Assembly: GCA_016699855.1 (NCBI GenBank)
Contig: CP064988.1
Coordinates: 1,702,501-1,766,500 of the forward strand
DNA: 64,000 nucleotides
Direction: 5' to 3'
Origin: Rhodospirillales bacterium
Lineage (GTDB): Bacteria; Pseudomonadota; Alphaproteobacteria; Reyranellales; Reyranellaceae
Part shown: one piece after another, positions 26,801 to 36,843 of the stretch
Layout of the letters: each line of letters opens with the position of its first letter
Numbering within the stretch: position 1 is the stretch's first letter
The notes under the pieces: generated by a model
The model's input: the letters and a program-made list of their open reading frames with translations, nothing else
Databases searched by the model: none
What the model was told of the DNA's origin: nothing
Translations under genes and position numbers: made by a program

Positions 26801-28099
26801 TCATTTGCGCGCCGCGAGGTACTGCCGGGTCAGCACCTTGCCCTGCTCGACCGCCGGCTGGTCGAAGGCGTCGAGCTCGAGCAGATCGGCGGCGATGATC
26901 GTCTCCAGCATGTAGTGCATCAGCAGCGCGCCCATCACGCGCTCGTCCAGCCGGTCGATGCGCAGAACGCGCGTCGGCCGGCCGTTCTTCGCCAGCGTCG
27001 CCGCCGTCGCCTCCGCCTCGGCCATCAGCAGATCGCCCAGCGAGCGCTCCGCGAGGTAGTCCAGCGATCTGTCGCCGGCCAGCGCCGCGCGCGGAATCCG
27101 CGCGCCCTCGCCGGCGGTGTCGCGGATCAGGACCGTGAACATCTTGTCGGCCGGCCCGTCGAGATAGAGCTGCAGCTGGCTGTGCTGGTCGACCGTGCCC
27201 ATGGCGCGGATCGGCGTGGTGCCCTTGCCGCCCTTGCCGAGGCTCTCGGCCCAGAGCTGGCGGTACCACAGGCCGAAGAACGCCAGCCTGTCGACGTAGG
27301 GCATCAGCACCGTGGTGGCGATCCCGCGCTCGCGCCACAGCGCGATCGACGCCGCCGCCCCGGTCGCCGGCGCGCTCTCCGCCGCCGCGTTGGCGCCCAA
27401 GGCCTCGTCGAGCACGGCGGCCGCGCCCTCACGGATCGCCACCGTGTCGAGGCCCGCCGCCATCGCCGGCAGCATGCCGACCAGCGACAGCACCGAATAC
27501 CGGCCGCCCACCAGCGGATCGTGCTCGAGAACATCGCAGCCGACCCGCGTCGCGATCCGGCGCAGCGGGTTGTCGGCCGCCTCGGTGATGGCGACGAGGT
27601 GCGCCGCCACCGCCGCCTTGCCGAGCTTCCGCTCCAGCGCGTCGAGCACGACGAACAGCTGGGTCAGGGTCTCGGCCGTGCCGCCCGACTTGGAGATCGC
27701 GACGAACACCGTCCGCGCCAGATCGAGCCGCGTCAGGAGCTGCTCGAAGGTCGCCGGATCGACGTTGTCCATGAACCACAGCTTGGGTCCATCGACCGGA
27801 CCGAAGCCGATGTCGGTCATCGCCGCCAGTGTCTGGCCGCCGAGGCTGGAACCGCCCGTCCCGAGCACGACGACATGGGCGAACTCACGCAGCCTATTGG
27901 CGACCGGCCGCAGCGCCGCCAGATCGTCGCGCGCCGCCGGCAGGCGCAGCAGCGGCAGCGAGCCGTCGGCGTGGCGTCGGCGCAGCCGCTCCAGCGCCGG
28001 CGCGGCGCGTTCCAGCTCGGCGGCGTAGGCCGCGCGCGTCAATCCGCGGTCGCCGACGCGGTCGGCGAACAGATCGTCGAGCTCCTGACGGTAGTGCAT
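26801..28099 (-). CDS. pgi: Glucose-6-phosphate isomerase, short form
   Basis: A 432-residue phosphoglucose isomerase interconverting glucose-6-P and fructose-6-P. The first SIS domain has VVLGTGGSSLGGQTLAAM. The second has FVAISKSGGTAETLTQ and GRYSVLSLVGMLPAMAAG. The family signature is GTTPIRAMGTVDQHSQLQL. It is about 100 residues shorter than the enterobacterial enzyme, as in many alphaproteobacteria. No strong ribosome site is visible before ATG 28099. It is followed by mutL on the same strand after 49 bases. Confidence 0.94.
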   Translation of the reverse strand: MHYRQELDDLFADRVGDRGLTRAAYAAELERAAPALERLRRRHADGSLPLLRLPAARDDLAALRPVANRLREFAHVVVLGTGGSSLGGQTLAAMTDIGFGPVDGPKLWFMDNVDPATFEQLLTRLDLARTVFVAISKSGGTAETLTQLFVVLDALERKLGKAAVAAHLVAITEAADNPLRRIATRVGCDVLEHDPLVGGRYSVLSLVGMLPAMAAGLDTVAIREGAAAVLDEALGANAAAESAPATGAAASIALWRERGIATTVLMPYVDRLAFFGLWYRQLWAESLGKGGKGTTPIRAMGTVDQHSQLQLYLDGPADKMFTVLIRDTAGEGARIPRAALAGDRSLDYLAERSLGDLLMAEAEATAATLAKNGRPTRVLRIDRLDERVMGALLMHYMLETIIAADLLELDAFDQPAVEQGKVLTRQYLAARK

Positions 28100-28208
28100 C
28101 GGGGGGCGCTTTCGGTTTTTTATAGAGTAGTGGACGGCATCGCCGGCGGAAAGGACCGGGAGCGGGCTTCTGCCTGTGGATTCCGGCGGATTGGGGGCGG
28201 ATCGCGCC

Positions 28209-28862
28209 TCAGCCGGCCAGCGCGCCGGCCGGCGCCAGCACGACGCCGGCGGCGGCCATCGCCGCGGCCTGCGCCGCCCGGCTGCCGCCGAGATCGATGG
28301 CGGCGCAGCCATCCTCGGCGACCGCCACGTCGAAGCCGAGCCGCCGCGCGTCCAGCGCCGAGTACGCGACGCAGAAATCGTAGGCCAGCCCGCACAGCAG
28401 CAACCGCGCGACACCCCGGGCGCGCAGCCAGCCAGCGAGGCCGGTCGTCGTCGTCCGGTCGTTCTCGAAAAAGGCCGAATACGAGTCGACCGCCGCCCGC
28501 ATGCCCTTGCGCACGATCAAGGCCGCGGCGTCCGCGCGCAGGTCGTGGTGGAACGCGGCGCCCGGGCTCCCTTGGACGCAGTGGTCCGGCCACAGCGTCT
28601 GAGGCCCGTAGTCGACCTCGATGGTCTCGAACGGCTGGCGACCGGGATGGCCGGAGGCGAAGGAACGGTGCCCGGCGGGATGCCAGTCCTGCGTCAGCAC
28701 GACCAGATCGGCCGCCTCCACCAGGCGGTTGACCGCCGGCACGACGGCGTCGCCGCCCGGCACGGCGAGCGCGCCGCCGGGGCAGAAATCGTTCTGCACG
28801 TCGATGACGACCAGGGCGGTTCCCGGCCCGGTCCAGCTTCCGGATCCCATGCCGGCGATCAT
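28209..28862 (-). CDS. pncA: Nicotinamidase / isochorismatase-family hydrolase
   Basis: A 217-residue PncA-type amidase converting nicotinamide to nicotinate in NAD salvage. The catalytic triad is visible: Asp in ALVVIDVQNDFCPGG, Lys in LIVRKGM, and Cys in LLLCGLAYDFCVAYSALDAR. The metal-binding segment LTQDWHPAGHRSFAS supplies an Asp and two His. Conserved WPDHCVQGSPGAAFH is also present. An alternative ATG at 28850 would drop four residues. It lies between pgi and a TRAP transporter on the same strand. Confidence 0.93.
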   Translation of the reverse strand: MIAGMGSGSWTGPGTALVVIDVQNDFCPGGALAVPGGDAVVPAVNRLVEAADLVVLTQDWHPAGHRSFASGHPGRQPFETIEVDYGPQTLWPDHCVQGSPGAAFHHDLRADAAALIVRKGMRAAVDSYSAFFENDRTTTTGLAGWLRARGVARLLLCGLAYDFCVAYSALDARRLGFDVAVAEDGCAAIDLGGSRAAQAAAMAAAGVVLAPAGALAG

Positions 28863-28901
28863 GGAAAGCGGCCCTGCCGCTGTCCACCCCGGCCGCGGCG
28901 C

Positions 28902-30197
28902 CTAGTCGGCGACGATGAACGTCACCAGCTCCGGCCACGCCGTCAGCACCGCGAGCGTGACCAGATCGGCGCAGACGAACGGCCAGACGCCGCGGAACAC
29001 GTCGCCCAGCGGGATGTCGGGCCGCACGCCGTTGACCACGAAGGCCGAGAGCCCGACCGGCGGCGTCAGCAGGCCGATGCCGCACAGCTTCACGACGATG
29101 ATGCCGAACCAGATCGGATCGTAGCCGAGGTTGGTGACGATCGGGTACACGATCGGCAGCGTCAGCAGCATCATGCCGATCGCGTCCATGAACATGCCGA
29201 GGATGAAGTACAGCAGGTAGATCGCCAGCAGGATCAGCAGCGGCGAGACCTTCATGCCGCCGACCCATTCGGAGATCGCGGTCGGCAGGTCGGCGAAGCC
29301 GAGGAAGCGCACGAAGATCAGCACGCCCCACACGATGGTGAAGATCATCACCGTCAGCCGCGCGGTGTCGAGCAGCGCGCCGCGCAGGTCGGCGCGCGTC
29401 ATGCCGTTGCGCCACGCGAACACCAGCGTCGAGAACGCGCCCAGCGCGCCGGCCTCCGTCGGCGTCGCCCAGCCGAACAGCATGGCCGTGAAGATCAGCA
29501 CGATGACGATCACGATCGGCATGGTGCCGGGCAGCGTCTCGAAGCGCTGGCGCCAGGTGAAGCCGCGGATCGGCGGCCCCATCTCCGGCGAGATCCTGCA
29601 GCGGATCACGACGATGACGCTGTAGATGAGCGCCGAGATGATGCCCGGCACGAAGCCCGCCACCAGCAGCTTGCCGACCGACTGCGCGACGATGATGGCG
29701 TAGATCACCAGCAGCGCCGAGGGCGGGATCAGCGAGTCCAGCGTCGAGCCGGCCGCCACGACGCCGGCCGCGAGGCGGCGGTCGTAGCCGGCCTTGAGCA
29801 TCTCCGGGATCGCCACGCGCGCGAACACCGCCGCCGCCGCGGTGCTGGCGCCGGACACCGCCGAGAACGCCGCGACGGCGAAGATCGTGCCGACCGCGAG
29901 GCCGCCGGGCAACCAGCCCAGCCAGCGCTTGGCGGCCTCGAAGCTCGTGGTCGTCATGCCCGCGTAGTAGGCGAGGTAGCCGATCAGCACGAACATCGGC
30001 AGGACCGAGAGCGTGTAGTTGACCGATTTCGCGTACGGGACCGTGCCGGCGGCGGTGAGGCCGGCCTCGACGCTGCCGGTCATCGCCACCAACCCGATCG
30101 TGCCCACGATCGCCGCCGCGTAGGCGATGCGCACGCCGATCAGGGCGAGAAGCACGAGCGCCGCGCAGCCGACGCTCCCGAGCGTGACCGGATCCAT
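28902..30197 (-). CDS. TRAP transporter large permease (DctM)
   Basis: A 431-residue inner-membrane protein of the DctM family with about 12 hydrophobic segments. Landmarks include IGYLAYYAGMTTTSFEAAKR, SAVSGASTAAAAVFARVAIP, LDSLIPPSALLVIYAIIVAQ and LLTPPVGLSAFVVNGV. It forms the sodium-coupled channel of a tripartite solute importer with the DctQ and DctP proteins encoded just upstream. Its ATG lies 3 bases after the DctQ stop. The substrate class (dicarboxylate, keto acid or similar) cannot be fixed from this subunit. Confidence 0.94.
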   Translation of the reverse strand: MDPVTLGSVGCAALVLLALIGVRIAYAAAIVGTIGLVAMTGSVEAGLTAAGTVPYAKSVNYTLSVLPMFVLIGYLAYYAGMTTTSFEAAKRWLGWLPGGLAVGTIFAVAAFSAVSGASTAAAAVFARVAIPEMLKAGYDRRLAAGVVAAGSTLDSLIPPSALLVIYAIIVAQSVGKLLVAGFVPGIISALIYSVIVVIRCRISPEMGPPIRGFTWRQRFETLPGTMPIVIVIVLIFTAMLFGWATPTEAGALGAFSTLVFAWRNGMTRADLRGALLDTARLTVMIFTIVWGVLIFVRFLGFADLPTAISEWVGGMKVSPLLILLAIYLLYFILGMFMDAIGMMLLTLPIVYPIVTNLGYDPIWFGIIVVKLCGIGLLTPPVGLSAFVVNGVRPDIPLGDVFRGVWPFVCADLVTLAVLTAWPELVTFIVAD

Positions 30198-30200
30198 CCC

Positions 30201-30896
30201 TCAGCCCTTCCCCGGCGCCGCCGCGCGCGCGGCCGCCTCGCGGCCCAGCGCCTCCTCGATCTCGGCCTGGGCGATCTGCTCCGTCGTCAGGATCACCGGC
30301 ACGGCGAGCGGCGCGCGCGACGGATCGGCGATCAGTCGTCCGTAGCCCCACAGCTGCAGCGCCAGACGCAGCGCCAGCGTCGCCAGCGCCACCGGCACGA
30401 TCAGCTTCGAGGGCCACTGCGGCAGGCGGATGTCCATCGAGGAATCGCCCTTGGTGAACGCGCGCCAGAAATTCTCGAACGTCGCCTCGACGAGGACGAG
30501 GGTGATGGCGAGCGCCAGCAGCACCGCGAACGCCTCCGCGATCCACAGCGCGCGGCCGCGCAGCAGGCCGATGACGATGTCCATGCGGATATGGCCGCCT
30601 ACGCGCTGGCAGTAGGCGACGCCGAGCACGGCGTACAGCACCGCGATGAACTCGATCCAGTCGATGTAGCCATGGATCGCGAAGGGCTGGACGGACGGCC
30701 ACACGTCGTGCAGCGCGCCACTGATGCCGCGGGCCGCGATCTGCACGACGCCCAGCACCATGATCCCGAAGATCGACAGCGCCGCGACGAGGTTCAGCAG
30801 ATTCTCGAGCCGGCCGAACCGGTGGTCCCAGCGCGCCAAGGCGGGCGCGCCGGGCGGCGGCGCGCGCGTCGCGGCCGGGGCCTGGTGGGTGGCCAC
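30201..30896 (-). CDS. TRAP transporter small permease (DctQ)
   Basis: A 231-residue DctQ-family membrane protein with four hydrophobic segments (LLNLVAALSIFGIMVLGVVQ, YIDWIEFIAVLYAVLGVAYC, WIAEAFAVLLALAITLVLVE, LIVPVALATLALRLALQLWG) and the conserved GGHIRMDIVIG loop. A C-terminal Ala/Glu-rich cytoplasmic tail of about 50 residues is longer than usual. The start appears to be GTG at 30896. It lies between the DctP and DctM genes with short gaps of 36 and 3 bases, so the three form one operon. Confidence 0.9.
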   Translation of the reverse strand: MATHQAPAATRAPPPGAPALARWDHRFGRLENLLNLVAALSIFGIMVLGVVQIAARGISGALHDVWPSVQPFAIHGYIDWIEFIAVLYAVLGVAYCQRVGGHIRMDIVIGLLRGRALWIAEAFAVLLALAITLVLVEATFENFWRAFTKGDSSMDIRLPQWPSKLIVPVALATLALRLALQLWGYGRLIADPSRAPLAVPVILTTEQIAQAEIEEALGREAAARAAAPGKG

Positions 30897-30932
30897 TGGC
30901 CCGGCCCCGGCGTCAGCGCCCGGACGCCGCCG

Positions 30933-31988
30933 TCACGAACCGCCGTGCCGCTTGTTCGAATCCGCCGCCGTCCGCATGACGAGGTCGAACAGCTCCTGCG
31001 CCGGCACGCCCTTCGCGGCGTTGTCCGCGATCCACTTGTCCCACACCGGCTTGCCGCCGGCCTTGCGCAGCTCGTCAAGCTCTGCGGGCGTGTAGGTGAT
31101 GAACTCCAGCCGCTTCTTGAAGACGGGGACGTTCTTGTCGTCCGTCTCCTTGTAGTGCGACGCAAGCGTGTCGCGGATCCTCGGCTTGATCTCGTCGAAC
31201 AGCGCCTGGTACTGCGGCGGCAGCTTGGCCCAGTGGTCTCGGTTGATCACCGTCGGGCAGCCCTGGGTGCCCGGCGCGAGATTGGTCGTGTACCACTTGC
31301 CGATCTCGAACGTCTTCATCGACTGGTGGGCGTACGTCGAGGGCAGCGACACGGCGTCGACGGTGCCGCGCTCCATCAGCGTGTAGACCTCGCTCGCCGG
31401 CACCGACGTCGGCACGGCGCCGAGCGCGCGCATCGCGTCGCCGATGCCGCCCAGCGCGCGCACCCGCAGGCCCTTCCAGTCCGCGAGCTTGCGCGGCGGC
31501 GGCGAGCTGCGGCCGATGAACTCGTATTGCGGCAGCAGCTGCGAGCTGAACAGCGTGGCGTTCCACTTCGCCATCTCGCCCTGGATGAAGGGGTGCTTGT
31601 GCACCGCCTCGTGCACGTCCCACTGCACCCGGTAGTCCGGCAGGGGCAGGAACGGCAGGTCGAGCACGGTCAGCCCCGGCTGCTTGTCCGGATGGTAGGA
31701 CGAGCAGATCAGCGAGGCCTCGAGCGCGCCCTTGCTGACGAGGTCGAGCAGCTCCTTCTCGCCGCCGAGCGTGCCGTATCCGATCGTGATCGTGAACTTG
31801 CCGCCGGTGCGGTCCTTGACGTGCTTGGCGAGGAGCTCCATGCCCTCGGTGACGGCGCGGCGCTTGCCCCACGCCGCCATCTTCCATTTCACGTCCGGTC
31901 CGTCGACCGTCTGCGCCATCGTCTCCGCCCACGGCGAGAGACCGAGAATGGCGACGCCAAGCGCCGCCACCGCCATCCTGCCTGCCAT
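30933..31988 (-). CDS. TRAP transporter solute-binding protein (DctP)
   Basis: A 351-residue periplasmic binding protein of the DctP family, with a signal peptide at residues 1-26 (MAGRMAVAALGVAILGLSPW...MAQ). Typical segments are GGKFTITIGYGTLGGEKELL, LADWKGLRVRALGGIGDAMR (contains the Arg that usually pairs with a ligand carboxylate), MERGTVDAVSLPSTYAHQSM and PAELDELRKAGGKPVWDKW. GGGAGGG precedes ATG 31988. It is the first gene of the transporter operon, and a promoter candidate lies 55-84 bases upstream. The ligand is likely an organic acid but is not identifiable. Confidence 0.92.
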   Translation of the reverse strand: MAGRMAVAALGVAILGLSPWAETMAQTVDGPDVKWKMAAWGKRRAVTEGMELLAKHVKDRTGGKFTITIGYGTLGGEKELLDLVSKGALEASLICSSYHPDKQPGLTVLDLPFLPLPDYRVQWDVHEAVHKHPFIQGEMAKWNATLFSSQLLPQYEFIGRSSPPPRKLADWKGLRVRALGGIGDAMRALGAVPTSVPASEVYTLMERGTVDAVSLPSTYAHQSMKTFEIGKWYTTNLAPGTQGCPTVINRDHWAKLPPQYQALFDEIKPRIRDTLASHYKETDDKNVPVFKKRLEFITYTPAELDELRKAGGKPVWDKWIADNAAKGVPAQELFDLVMRTAADSNKRHGGS

Positions 31989-32042
31989 GACACCCTCCCG
32001 TGTCGGGCCGGCGTCGATGCGTCCGGCCTCATTTTGTGCCCG

Positions 32043-32072
32043 ACTATAGGCACGGGCCGGCGGGGCCCGCAA
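32043..32072 (-). promoter_or_regulatory. Candidate sigma-70 promoter of the TRAP operon
   Basis: On the minus strand TTGCGG, 18 bases, TATAGT, located about 55-84 bases upstream of the DctP start. The -10 box is flanked by a short imperfect dyad (GTGCC ... GGCAC), which could be part of an operator. The call rests on consensus matching only. Confidence 0.4.
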
Positions 32073-32182
32073 TCCGCGACCGGCCCACGCGCCGCTTCCA
32101 CCGCGCCGCCCGCCGCTCTAGCGTCGCGGCCATGCGCGCCGGCCCCGGACGTCCCGGCGGCGCGCGCGAAGGGGGCGGACGC

Positions 32183-32980
32183 ATGGACATCGAGCGCGGA
32201 CTGGCGAGGACCTTCGCCGGCCACATCCACTACCGCGCGCTCGGCGCCGGTCCGGCGATCGTGCTGACGCACATCAACCAGCAATCCTCGGCCGTGATGG
32301 TCGAGCTGATGCGCGCGCTGGCGCCCGGATTCCGCGTCGTGGCGATCGACTATCCAAGCCACGGGCACTCAGACCACATCGACTGGCAGCCGGCGATCGC
32401 GGACTACGCGCGCTGCGCCGTCGAGACGCTCGATTTCCTGGGGATCGACGCGTTCCACGCGATGGGCGAGGCGGTCGGCGCCGCCGTGTCGATCGAGCTG
32501 GGCGCGGCCCACCCCGACCGCTGCCGCCGCATCGTGCCGGTCAACACGCCGTTCTTCGCCGACGACGCCACGGCGGCGCGCGACATCGCCGACATCGCGC
32601 GGGTGCGGCCGAGCGATCCCAGCGGCTTCCCCGCCGCGCGCACCATCGAGTACCTGCTGGCGAACGATCCCGAGCACGCGCCGGTTGCGCCGACGCAGTC
32701 GTGGATGGACCGAATCAACGTCGCGCAGCTCGAGATCGGCCGCGACCGCTGGCAGGCGATGGGCGCGCTGCGGAAGTTCGACACGCTGGGCCGCTTCGCG
32801 GCGGTGCGCTGTCCCGCGCTGATGCTCTATGGCGAGAACTTCATCTACGGCGCGCACCGCGACAAGCTGCTGGCGCGCAATCCCGCCGCCCGCGCCGAGA
32901 TCGTCCCCGGCGCCCGGTTCTGCATGACGTGGGAGCGCGCCGACGAGGTGGCGGCGCGCGCGGCGGCGTTCCTGCGCTGA
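32183..32980 (+). CDS. Alpha/beta-hydrolase-fold protein lacking catalytic residues
   Basis: A 265-residue alpha/beta-hydrolase-fold protein, starting MDIERGLART behind GGGGGCGG. The fold is clear (AIVLTHINQQ, RVVAIDYPSHGHSDH, CPALMLYGENFIYG, a final helix). The nucleophile elbow GxSxG reads GEAVG, with Ala97 in place of Ser. The region that should carry the catalytic His (usually GHF/GHW before a Glu-Arg-Pro) reads GARFCMTWERADE with no His. It therefore probably lacks hydrolase activity, or uses another chemistry. It is divergent from the TRAP operon and ends 9 bases from the convergent hisS. The role is unknown. Confidence 0.75.
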   Translation: MDIERGLARTFAGHIHYRALGAGPAIVLTHINQQSSAVMVELMRALAPGFRVVAIDYPSHGHSDHIDWQPAIADYARCAVETLDFLGIDAFHAMGEAVGAAVSIELGAAHPDRCRRIVPVNTPFFADDATAARDIADIARVRPSDPSGFPAARTIEYLLANDPEHAPVAPTQSWMDRINVAQLEIGRDRWQAMGALRKFDTLGRFAAVRCPALMLYGENFIYGAHRDKLLARNPAARAEIVPGARFCMTWERADEVAARAAAFLR

Positions 32981-32989
32981 GGGCCCGCC

Positions 32990-34294
<1,305 letters not shown>

Positions 34295-34365
34295 GGTGTG
34301 GATTCCGGATGGGGAGAACGCACGCCAGGCGCGGGGCGCGCCGGCGCGGGGATCGGACGCCGGCG

Positions 34366-35496
34366 CTAGCCGGCGGCGGCGGAATGTCGGTCGACGGCCT
34401 TCGCGGCCTCGATCTCCGCCGCCTTCCTCTCGATCATCGCGGCGAGATGCTCGACGATGTCGGGGTCCTTCATGCGGTGGTGCGGCACGCCGGCGACGTA
34501 GACCTGGTGGGTGCCGTTGCCGCCGCCGGTGAAGCCGATGTCGGTCTCGCGCGCCTCGCCCGGCCCGTTCACGACGCAGCCGATCACCGAAACGGTCATC
34601 GGCGTGACGATGTGGGCCACGCGCCTCTCCAGCGCCTCGACCGTGCGGATCACGTCGTATTGCTGCCGCGCGCAGGACGGGCAGGAGACGATGTTCACGC
34701 CGCGGTGGCGCAGGTTCAGCGCCTTCAGCATCTCGAAGCCGACGCGCACCTCCTCCTCCGGCTCGGCCGACAGCGAGACGCGCACCGTGTCGCCGAGGCC
34801 GCCCCACAGCAGCATGCCCAGCCCGATCGAGGATTTGACGGTGCCCGTGCGCGTGCCGCCGGCCTCGGTGACGCCGATGTGCAGGGGATAGTCGCAGGCC
34901 TCCGCCAGGCCCTGGTAGGCGGCGACCGCGAGGAACACGTCCGACGCCTTGACGCTGATCTTGAACTCCCGGAAATCGTGGTCCTCGAGGATGCGCGCGT
35001 GGTCGAGCGCGCTCTCGACCATCGCCTCGGGGCACGGCTCGCCGTACTTCTCCAGCAGGTCGCGCTCCAGCGAGCCGGCGTTGACGCCGATGCGCATCGA
35101 GCAGCCGTGGTCCTTGGCCGCCTTGACCACCTCGCGCACGCGCTCGGCGCTGCCGATGTTGCCGGGGTTGATCCGCAGGCAGGCCGCGCCCGCCTCCGCC
35201 GCCTCTATCGCGCGCCTGTAGTGGAAATGGATGTCGGCGACGACCGGCACCCTGGACGCGCGCACGATCTCCCTCAGCGCCCGGGTCGAATCCTCGTCCG
35301 GACAAGATACGCGGACGATGTCGACGCCGGCCTCCTCGCAGCGGCGGATCTGGTCGATCGTCGCCTTTGCGTCGGCGGTCGAGGTGTTGGTCATCGTCTG
35401 GACGGTGATCGGCGAATCGCCGCCGACCGGCACCGCGCCGACCATGATCCGCCGCGACGCGCGGCGCTGGATGTCGCGATAGGGTCTGACGCTCAT
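34366..35496 (-). CDS. ispG: 4-hydroxy-3-methylbut-2-enyl diphosphate synthase
   Basis: A 376-residue IspG (GcpE), the [4Fe-4S] enzyme converting MEcPP to HMBPP in the MEP isoprenoid pathway. The start MSVRPYRDIQRRASRRIMVG and barrel segments VGGDSPITVQTMTNT, VVADIHFHYRRA and CLRINPGNIG are typical. The cluster ligands are the two Cys in VSCPSCARQQYD and a third in SVIGCVVNGPGEARETDIGF. Length is in the bacterial short-form range. It lies between the rodZ-like gene and hisS on the same strand, an order common in alphaproteobacteria. Confidence 0.96.
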   Translation of the reverse strand: MSVRPYRDIQRRASRRIMVGAVPVGGDSPITVQTMTNTSTADAKATIDQIRRCEEAGVDIVRVSCPDEDSTRALREIVRASRVPVVADIHFHYRRAIEAAEAGAACLRINPGNIGSAERVREVVKAAKDHGCSMRIGVNAGSLERDLLEKYGEPCPEAMVESALDHARILEDHDFREFKISVKASDVFLAVAAYQGLAEACDYPLHIGVTEAGGTRTGTVKSSIGLGMLLWGGLGDTVRVSLSAEPEEEVRVGFEMLKALNLRHRGVNIVSCPSCARQQYDVIRTVEALERRVAHIVTPMTVSVIGCVVNGPGEARETDIGFTGGGNGTHQVYVAGVPHHRMKDPDIVEHLAAMIERKAAEIEAAKAVDRHSAAAG

Positions 35497-35565
35497 CGGT
35501 TGGGCTCCGCCGCGCCGGCCGCGGGGCCGGGCGGGCCGCAATCTACCCGAATTCGACGGCGATGT

Positions 35566-36726
35566 TCAGCGCGGGGTGGGCGCGATCGGCCGCAGCTCGA
35601 AGGCGACGTGCTCCGGCACCTTGTAGCTGTCGCCGGCGCGCACGAAGGTCGTGGCCAGCAATTCGCCGCCCTGCCCGCGCAGATGGAGCCACGAATCGGC
35701 CTGCGCGGTGATGACGCGGGCCGATCCCGACATCCCGCCGGTGACGGTGCGCGCCCGTACCTCGGGCTTGGTCTCGGCGGGCGTCGTCTCGGTCGCGGGC
35801 GTGGCGCGCGCCTCCTGCGGCGGCCGCGGCTCGGCGGCGGCCGCCGACGTGGCGGACGCCGGCGGCGCCGCGGGCGTGGCCGGCACGGCGCTGGTCGTAC
35901 CGCCGGTGGTCGCCGAAACGCCCATCGGACCCATGCCCAACGGCGCCGGCGCTTCCTGCGCCCGCGCGGCGGCGGCGGGCGGCTGGGCCGGACGACCGGC
36001 GGCCGGCGCGGATGCCGTCGCGGCCGGCGCCGGAGCCGGCGTCGCGGGCGGCGTCGCCGGACGGGCGGCCGGTGGCGGTGCGGCGGCGCGCGGTGGCTCG
36101 GCGGCGACAGGCGGCGGCGCAGCCGCGGTCGCCGGTGGCGGCGCGGCCGCTGTCGGCGCGGTGGCGGCGGGCGCGGGCGCGGGCGCGGCGATCGCGGGCG
36201 GCGCGGCCGGGGTCGGCGCCGTGGTCGCGCCCGTCGCGGCCGGCTCAGCCGGCTTCTGGCCCGCGACGAGTTCGCGCGGCACGTCCGGAACGCGCGGTCC
36301 GGCGACGATCTGGTCGCGCGTCAGCGCGTGCCACGACACGTAGGCGCCGGCCAGCAGCAGCAGCGACGCCACGACCATCAGACCCTTGGGCGCGCGGCGC
36401 GCGGCCGGCACGACGGGGAAGTTCAGCGTCGCCGCCGGCTGCGCGGGCAGGTCGCCGGCGCGGTAGGTCTCCAGCACGCGCTCGGGATCGAGCCCGACCC
36501 GCTCGGCGTAGCCGCGCAGGAACGCCGGCACGTAGGCGGCGCCGGGAAGATCCTCGAACCGCCCGGCCTCGATCGCCTCGAGGCTATGGACGCGGATGCG
36601 CGTGTCCTCGGCGACCTGGGCGATGTCGATGCGCAGCGACTCGCGCGCCTCGCGCAGCATCTGCCCGACGGCGGCGCCACCGCCGGAGACGGCGTGGTCG
36701 GCCTGCCAGGACGTGTGGTCGCGCAT
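35566..36726 (-). CDS. RodZ-like membrane protein with shortened C-terminal domain
   Basis: A 386-residue cytoskeletal-assembly-type protein. An N-terminal HTH_25 domain (about 20-85: VGQMLREARESLRIDIAQVA, PAFLRGYAERVGLD) is followed by a basic stretch and one TM helix (about 112-130). Next come some 180 residues of Ala/Pro repeats, then a DUF4115-like strand pair (ARVITAQADSWLHLRGQGGE, VRAGDSYKVPEHVAFELRP). The usual end of that domain (the NAGGLEIxVDG-type strand) is missing. In a neighbouring frame the DNA continues as ALNIAVEFG before a stop, so a late frameshift is possible. Start choice is uncertain; ATGs at 36783 and 36843 are in frame. Confidence 0.78.
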   Translation of the reverse strand: MRDHTSWQADHAVSGGGAAVGQMLREARESLRIDIAQVAEDTRIRVHSLEAIEAGRFEDLPGAAYVPAFLRGYAERVGLDPERVLETYRAGDLPAQPAATLNFPVVPAARRAPKGLMVVASLLLLAGAYVSWHALTRDQIVAGPRVPDVPRELVAGQKPAEPAATGATTAPTPAAPPAIAAPAPAPAATAPTAAAPPPATAAAPPPVAAEPPRAAAPPPAARPATPPATPAPAPAATASAPAAGRPAQPPAAAARAQEAPAPLGMGPMGVSATTGGTTSAVPATPAAPPASATSAAAAEPRPPQEARATPATETTPAETKPEVRARTVTGGMSGSARVITAQADSWLHLRGQGGELLATTFVRAGDSYKVPEHVAFELRPIAPTPR

Positions 36727-36843
36727 GATGATGGTCGCGTTCGCTCGAAATTTCGCGGCGGGGATCGAATGAGCCGGACTCATAACAGAGAGTCCCGCGG
36801 GGGAAAACCTGACTCTTCCTCCTCGCGCGATATCACCGGCCAT

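Noticed and set aside
28176..32267. A very long open frame (over 1300 codons) on the plus strand
   Set aside because: It lies opposite clearly homologous genes (pncA, the TRAP operon) and its translation is Arg/Ala/His-rich low complexity, as expected from the complement of GC-rich codons.
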